Shown in pieces: positions 60,233-64,000 of a stretch of DNA of 64,000 nucleotides (its first letter is position 1; the number at the start of each line of letters is the position of its first letter). This DNA comes from Paenibacillus flagellatus (lineage in GTDB: Bacteria > Bacillota > Bacilli > Paenibacillales > NBRC-103111). The stretch spans positions 248,001 through 312,000 of the forward strand of contig NZ_QJVJ01000004.1 of the NCBI RefSeq assembly GCF_003217775.1, read 5' to 3'. The translations under genes and the position numbers were made by a program. Under the pieces are notes generated by a model. That model did no database searches. It saw only the letters and a program-made list of their open reading frames with translations, and had not been told where the DNA came from.

Positions 60233-60946
60233 TCAAAACTTCAGCCAATCCGGCGTCCGTTCCTGCAGCCATATCGTGATCAGAATCATTTTGTCGAAAT
60301 AGAGCAAAATCGCCATGACGATCATGAGCCCGCCGCCGATCTTCATGAGCGCCGACGAATACCGCAATATCCATTTCGTCGAGCCGATGAAAAAGGCGAG
60401 GATAAAGAAAGGAATCGCGAAGCCGACCGAATACGCCGTCGTCAGCTGGAACCAGGTTCCGGGCTCCGACGCGGCCAGCAGCAGAATCGACGACAAAATC
60501 GGTCCGACGCACGGCGACCACCCCGCGGCAAACCCCATGCCGACGACGAGCGAGCCGAGGAAGCCGGCCGGCTTCGACTTCACCTGCACCTTCCGCTCCC
60601 GCATCAGCCATTGCGGCTGGAAAACGCCCATCAAAAACAAGCCCATGAGCAAAATCAAAATCGCCGACAGCTGGCGGATCAAATTACGGTATTCGTTGAA
60701 CCAATCGGCCACGAGCCCGACACCGAAGCCGAGCGAGTAAAAGATGATCGAAAACCCTAGAATGAAAAACAGCGTATGCGCCGTCGTGGCGAGACGCACT
60801 TCCTTCGTCGTCCGGTCGTCCCGGAGCCGTTGGACGGAAATGCCGGTTATGTAGGACAAATACGAAGGATACAGCGGCAGGCAGCACGGCGAGATAAATG
60901 AGGCGAAGCCGGCCCACAGCGCGATCCAGACGTTCACTTGACTCAA
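60233..60946 (-). CDS. ccdA: Cytochrome c biogenesis protein CcdA
   Basis: 237 residues from TTG 60946 (AAGGAGG upstream). Six membrane segments with the two redox cysteines in FISPCCLPLYPSYLSYITG and AAGWSPCVGPILSSILLLAA. It carries electrons from cytoplasmic thioredoxin across the membrane to thiol-disulfide proteins for cytochrome c maturation or, in Bacillus, spore cortex formation (with StoA). It lies 37 bases downstream of znuB and may be cotranscribed. Confidence 0.94.
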   Translation of the reverse strand: MSQVNVWIALWAGFASFISPCCLPLYPSYLSYITGISVQRLRDDRTTKEVRLATTAHTLFFILGFSIIFYSLGFGVGLVADWFNEYRNLIRQLSAILILLMGLFLMGVFQPQWLMRERKVQVKSKPAGFLGSLVVGMGFAAGWSPCVGPILSSILLLAASEPGTWFQLTTAYSVGFAIPFFILAFFIGSTKWILRYSSALMKIGGGLMIVMAILLYFDKMILITIWLQERTPDWLKF

Positions 60947-60983
60947 GCGGCTTCCTCCTTTCCTCCTAGGTTCGAGCGGCCGC

Positions 60984-61787
60984 CTACGACCGCTTCGCCC
61001 CGCGCACGAGCAGCGTGGCGACGAGCAGAACGATCAGCAGCAGGACAACGGTCGCGCCCGGCGCCCAGTTCCATACGCCGGCGGCGATCAATCCGGCGAT
61101 AACGGCCGTTTCCGAGTAGAGCGCGGCGATCCAGACGGAATGGCGGAAGCTTTTCGCCACCGCCAGGCTGCACGCGACCGGGATGGTGATCAGCGCCGAG
61201 ACGAGCAGCGCGCCGACGATTTTGATCGCGACGCCGATGACGAGCGCCGTCAGCACCGTCGTCAGCAGGTTCAAGGCGCGGAGCGGGATGCCGCTGACGG
61301 CCGCCGCATCCTCGTCGAACATGATGAGGAACATTTCTTTGAAAAAGACGGTCAGCATCGCGAGCACGACGACGGTTACGCCCAGCACGAGCCACAGGTC
61401 GGTCCAGCTGAGCGTATAGATGCTGCCGAACAAGTAGCTCGTCACGTCCATGTTGAAGCCTTTGCCCAGCGTGAACAAAAACGTGGCGAGCGCGACGCCT
61501 CCCGACATGATGATCGCGATCGACAGCTCGGCGTACGTCCGGTAGGCCCGGCGAAGACGCTCGATGGCGAAGGCGGCGACGATCGAGAAGAGCAAGCCGA
61601 CGGCGAGCGGATAGACGCCGAGCAGGAAGCCGAGCGCCACGCCCGCGATCGATACGTGAGCGAGCGTATCCCCGATCATCGACAGCCGCCGCAGGACGAG
61701 GAAGACGCCGAGCAGCGGGGCCATAATCCCGATCAGGATGCCGCCGATCAAGGCGCGTTGAAAAAAGTATTCGGCAAAAATGTCCAA
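60984..61787 (-). CDS. znuB: Zinc ABC transporter permease
   Basis: 267 residues from TTG 61787, AGGAG upstream. About eight membrane segments, with family blocks RLSMIGDTLAHVSIAGVALG and SGIPLRALNLLTTVLTALVI, as in ZnuB/AdcB metal ABC-3 permeases. It is the third gene of the znuA-znuC-znuB unit. Confidence 0.93.
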   Translation of the reverse strand: MDIFAEYFFQRALIGGILIGIMAPLLGVFLVLRRLSMIGDTLAHVSIAGVALGFLLGVYPLAVGLLFSIVAAFAIERLRRAYRTYAELSIAIIMSGGVALATFLFTLGKGFNMDVTSYLFGSIYTLSWTDLWLVLGVTVVVLAMLTVFFKEMFLIMFDEDAAAVSGIPLRALNLLTTVLTALVIGVAIKIVGALLVSALITIPVACSLAVAKSFRHSVWIAALYSETAVIAGLIAAGVWNWAPGATVVLLLIVLLVATLLVRGAKRS

Positions 61788-61800
61788 AGGCTATACTCTC

Positions 61801-62598
61801 CTATCGGGCCGCCGCCGGCTCGCCCGCCAGCCGAAGGTCGCGCAGGCTGTGCGCCAAATTCGTCTCGGCGCAATTGTCCGGCTCGTGCGTATGCTTGACG
61901 TAAAACTTCAGCTTGCCGCTCGTCTGCGCCGGCTCGTACCCCAGATAAGCGTGCATCATGTCCAAATCGTGCGATACCATCAAAAACGTGATGTTGTGAC
62001 GCTGGTGCATATGGCGGATCATATGGAAAAAATGCTCCTGCGTCTCCGAATCGATGCCGACCGTCGGCTCGTCGAGAATGAGCAGCTCCGGGCCGTTGAC
62101 GAGCGCTCGGGCGAGGAAGACGCGCTGCTGCTGCCCGCCAGACAGACGTCCGATGCGTCGGTCGGCCAGCTCCTCGATGCTGAGCGCGTGCAGCGCGTCG
62201 TCCACCTTTTTCTTGTCGTCGCGGCCGATGGGGCGGAACAGCTTTTTGCGCCCGTAGAGGCCGGATGTGACGACCTCCCGCACGGTCGCCGGGAACAGCG
62301 GATTGAACGCGTTTTTTTGCGGCACGTAGCCGATGCGCTCCCAATCGCGGAACTTGGAGAGGGGCGTCCCGAACAGGCGCACCTCGCCTTCGTCCGGCTT
62401 GAGCAGCCCGACGATCATCCGCAGCAGCGTCGTTTTGCCGGCGCCGTTCGAGCCGATGAGGCCGACGAAGTCCCGCTGCAAAATGTGAAAGTTCAATTGC
62501 TCGATAACGAGACGCTGCTCGTAATGAAACGAGACGTTATCCAAAGAAACGACCGGCAGGTGGCAACGTTCTCCCGCCGGTCGGGTCGATTGTGTCAT
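61801..62598 (-). CDS. znuC: Zinc ABC transporter ATP-binding protein
   Basis: 265 residues, ATG 62598 after GGGGAG. Walker A GSNGAGKTTLL, Q-loop YVPQKNAFN, signature RLSGGQQQRVFLARAL, Walker B LLILDEPTVGID, H-loop VSHD. A short C-terminal extension has His and Cys residues (KHTHEPDNCAE) that could bind metal. It powers zinc import with ZnuA and ZnuB. Confidence 0.94.
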   Translation of the reverse strand: MTQSTRPAGERCHLPVVSLDNVSFHYEQRLVIEQLNFHILQRDFVGLIGSNGAGKTTLLRMIVGLLKPDEGEVRLFGTPLSKFRDWERIGYVPQKNAFNPLFPATVREVVTSGLYGRKKLFRPIGRDDKKKVDDALHALSIEELADRRIGRLSGGQQQRVFLARALVNGPELLILDEPTVGIDSETQEHFFHMIRHMHQRHNITFLMVSHDLDMMHAYLGYEPAQTSGKLKFYVKHTHEPDNCAETNLAHSLRDLRLAGEPAAAR

Positions 62599-62638
62599 TG
62601 CAAGGCTCCCCATTCGTGCTCGTAATGGCCGTGCACCT

Positions 62639-63592
62639 TTATTGTAATGCTTTCAGCAGATTTTGCAAATTGTTCTCCATCACCGTCACATAATGTTCAC
62701 CCGCGTTTATCTGCTCCTCCGTCAGCCCCTCGACCGGGTTCAGTACGAGCGTTTCGATGCCGGCGTCCTTCGCGAGCGTCTTCGCCAGCTTGTCGGAGAC
62801 GAGCTCCTCGAAGAAAATGTACTTCACTTGATGCTCCTTGACGAACTTGTTGATCTCCTTCAAATCTTGCGCGGTCGGCTCCGCATCCGGCGCCAGCCCC
62901 ATGATCGGCATTTGCGTCAAGCCGTAGTCGCGGGCCAAGTACCCGAACGCCTGATGCGAGACGACGATCTCTTTTTTGCCCGCTTTGGCCAAGGCGTCCG
63001 TAAACTTCGCGTCCAGATCGCTCAGCTGCTTCTTCAACGTCTCGTAGTTCGCCTCGTAGTACGCTTGGTTTGCGGCATCCGCTCGGACGAGACCGTTTTT
63101 GACGTTTTCCGCCATTTTCAAGGCGGATTTCGGGCTGACCCAAACGTGCGGATCGACGTCCGAATCGTCCTCGTGCTCGTGCTCGTGACCGTGTCCGTCA
63201 TCTTCATGCGGGACGCCGTGCAGCAGCTCGATGCCTTCGCTCGCCTCGACGACCGTCAAGCCGGAGTCCTTGTTCAAGCTGTCCAGAAAGTCGTGCACCC
63301 AGCCTTCGAAGCCGGCCCCGTTATAGAGGAACAACTGCGCTTTGCCCATGTTTGCCAAATCGCGGCTTTTCGGCGACCAGTCGTGCGGCTCGACGCCGGC
63401 CGGCACGAGGTTGACGACGTTGACGCGATCTCCCCCGATCCGGGAGGCAAAATCATACAGCGGATAAAAGGTCGTAACGACATTGACTTTTCCTTCGGAA
63501 AGCGTTACAGTCGATTTGCCGCATCCGGTCATGAAAACCGCGAGCAGCAGCATAAATAGTAGAATCGCATTGGAACGGGCGATCAAACGCAT
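62639..63592 (-). CDS. znuA: Zinc ABC transporter substrate-binding lipoprotein
   Basis: 317 residues. A signal peptide ends in the lipobox VFMTGCGKS. The cluster A-I fold has PLYDFASRIGGDRVNVVNLV with PAGVEPHDWSPKSRD (metal His), a His/Asp-rich loop at about 130-148 (HGHEHEHEDDSDVDPHVW), and VVSHQAFGYLARDYGL. The His-rich loop indicates zinc rather than manganese. It is first in the operon with an operator-like palindrome over its promoter. Confidence 0.94.
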   Translation of the reverse strand: MRLIARSNAILLFMLLLAVFMTGCGKSTVTLSEGKVNVVTTFYPLYDFASRIGGDRVNVVNLVPAGVEPHDWSPKSRDLANMGKAQLFLYNGAGFEGWVHDFLDSLNKDSGLTVVEASEGIELLHGVPHEDDGHGHEHEHEDDSDVDPHVWVSPKSALKMAENVKNGLVRADAANQAYYEANYETLKKQLSDLDAKFTDALAKAGKKEIVVSHQAFGYLARDYGLTQMPIMGLAPDAEPTAQDLKEINKFVKEHQVKYIFFEELVSDKLAKTLAKDAGIETLVLNPVEGLTEEQINAGEHYVTVMENNLQNLLKALQ

Positions 63593-63629
63593 CGGTCGTG
63601 CTCCCTTCTTGTTCGGACGAAATGAATAT

Positions 63630-63659
63630 ATTGTAAATCGTAAATGTTTCTATTTACAA
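63630..63659 (-). promoter_or_regulatory. znu promoter with overlapping inverted repeat (candidate Zur site)
   Basis: On the minus strand TTGTAA (63659-63654), 18 bases, TACAAT (63635-63630). An inverted repeat TTGTAAAT ... ATTTACAA (63631-63638 and 63652-63659) plus an inner GTAAAT ... ATTTAC covers both boxes. It is AT-rich and resembles zinc-repressor sites, but its spacing differs from the compact 9-1-9 Zur box of B. subtilis. Confidence 0.6.
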
Positions 63660-63734
63660 AATCGATTATAGGCTCGCCCCTGACGCGATGTCAACCGAAA
63701 GTTTTGTCGTTCCGTCCTTTTTATTCGTAAAAAA

Positions 63735-63770
63735 TACGCCTCCACTTCCCCGGACGAGGAAAGGAGGCGT
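63735..63770. terminator. Terminator of metG (bidirectional)
   Basis: ACGCCTCC and GGAGGCGT form the stem, with a 20-base loop containing CCCCGG. A-rich on the left and TTTTTT on the right; on the minus strand a TTTTTT run follows the stem. Confidence 0.82.
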
Positions 63771-63777
63771 TTTTTCG

Positions 63778-64000
63778 TTATTTCACGATCGCGCCGACCG
63801 GAATGTCTTCCGCGACCGAGGCGAGCGTCAGTCGATCGCCTTCCGACGCCGCCAGTATCATCCCTTGCGACAGCTCGCCGCGCAGCTTCACCGGCTTCAG
63901 ATTGGCGACGACGATCACTTTGCGGCCGATGAGCGACTCCGGCGAGTAAAATTTCGCGATGCCCGAGACGACCTGCCGCTTCTCGGAGCCGAGATCGAGC
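63778..64000 (-). CDS. metG: Methionyl-tRNA synthetase, C-terminal end (gene runs off the right edge)
   Basis: The last 74 codons, ending with TAA at 63780-63778. [40 protein letters not shown] and [15 protein letters not shown] are the C-terminal EMAP/Trbp111-like tRNA-binding domain found at the end of bacterial MetG. The catalytic part lies outside the window. Confidence 0.92.
   Translation of the reverse strand, partial: LDLGSEKRQVVSGIAKFYSPESLIGRKVIVVANLKPVKLRGELSQGMILAASEGDRLTLASVAEDIPVGAIVK

Overview
The window reads as a chromosomal segment of a high-GC, endospore-forming Firmicute of the Paenibacillaceae type (Paenibacillus, Cohnella or Thermobacillus-like). Grounds: many sporulation genes (spoIIM, mciZ, a spo0E-like gene, spo0A, spoIVB, the full spoIIIAA-AH operon, splB), Bacillus-style gene order (fur-spoIIM ... 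bkd ... spo0A-spoIVB-recN-argR ... dxs-ispA-xseBA-folD-nusB-accCB-spoIIIA ... efp-yqhT-aroQ-yqhR-yqhQ), strong AGGAGG-type ribosome binding sites, frequent GTG/TTG starts, and GC-rich coding DNA that produces long meaningless antisense frames. No rRNA, tRNA, IS element, prophage or CRISPR array was seen.

Layout. 1-5.1 kb: the 5' part of alanine dehydrogenase, an ECF sigma/anti-sigma pair, and a divergent NEW3-domain protein plus ABC exporter. 5.1-11.2 kb: fur with its own promoter and a palindromic operator, spoIIM, an endonuclease Q-like gene, nudF, mciZ, a DUF3866 gene, an M20 peptidase and a 32-codon Prli42 gene. 11.2-16.7 kb: the branched-chain 2-oxoacid dehydrogenase complex (lpdV, bkdAA, bkdAB, bkdB) and a DUF2627 gene. 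16.7-19.6 kb: steA, a glycosyltransferase, an MraY/WecA-like protein and a Spo0E-like phosphatase. 19.9-28.7 kb: a PrsA-like foldase, a CheB-CheR-PAS-histidine kinase gene split by one in-frame stop, spo0A with 0A boxes, spoIVB and recN. 28.8-38.4 kb: argR, an unknown gene, a tract of consecutive hairpins, tlyA, dxs, oapA, a long non-coding RNA that I assign to the OLE class, ispA, xseB, xseA, folD, nusB. 38.5-47.8 kb: DUF2273/AmaP/Asp23 envelope-stress genes, accC-accB, the spoIIIA operon and yqhV. 47.9-52.7 kb: a plus-strand block (comA, comB, DUF441, aspartokinase) and a frameshifted nuclease-like pseudogene. 52.8-58.9 kb: a duplicated pair of hairpin repeats, efp, yqhT, aroQ, yqhR, yqhQ, a small membrane protein, a patatin-like gene and mntR. 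59.1-64 kb: splB with an apparent ACG start, ccdA, the zinc importer znuB-znuC-znuA with an operator-like promoter, and the 3' end of metG.

How it fits together. The main theme is sporulation: Spo0A and its negative regulator (Spo0E-like), mother-cell genes (spoIIM, mciZ, spoIIIA, possibly comA) with recognisable sigma-E-type promoters, SpoIVB as the forespore signal, and SplB for spore germination. A second theme is metal homeostasis (Fur, MntR, ZnuABC). The OLE RNA/OapA ribonucleoprotein lies inside the isoprenoid/DNA-repair operon. The best leads are OLE/OapA, the interrupted CheB-CheR-kinase beside spo0A, the hairpin tract near 30 kb and the duplicated covarying hairpins near 52.9 kb.
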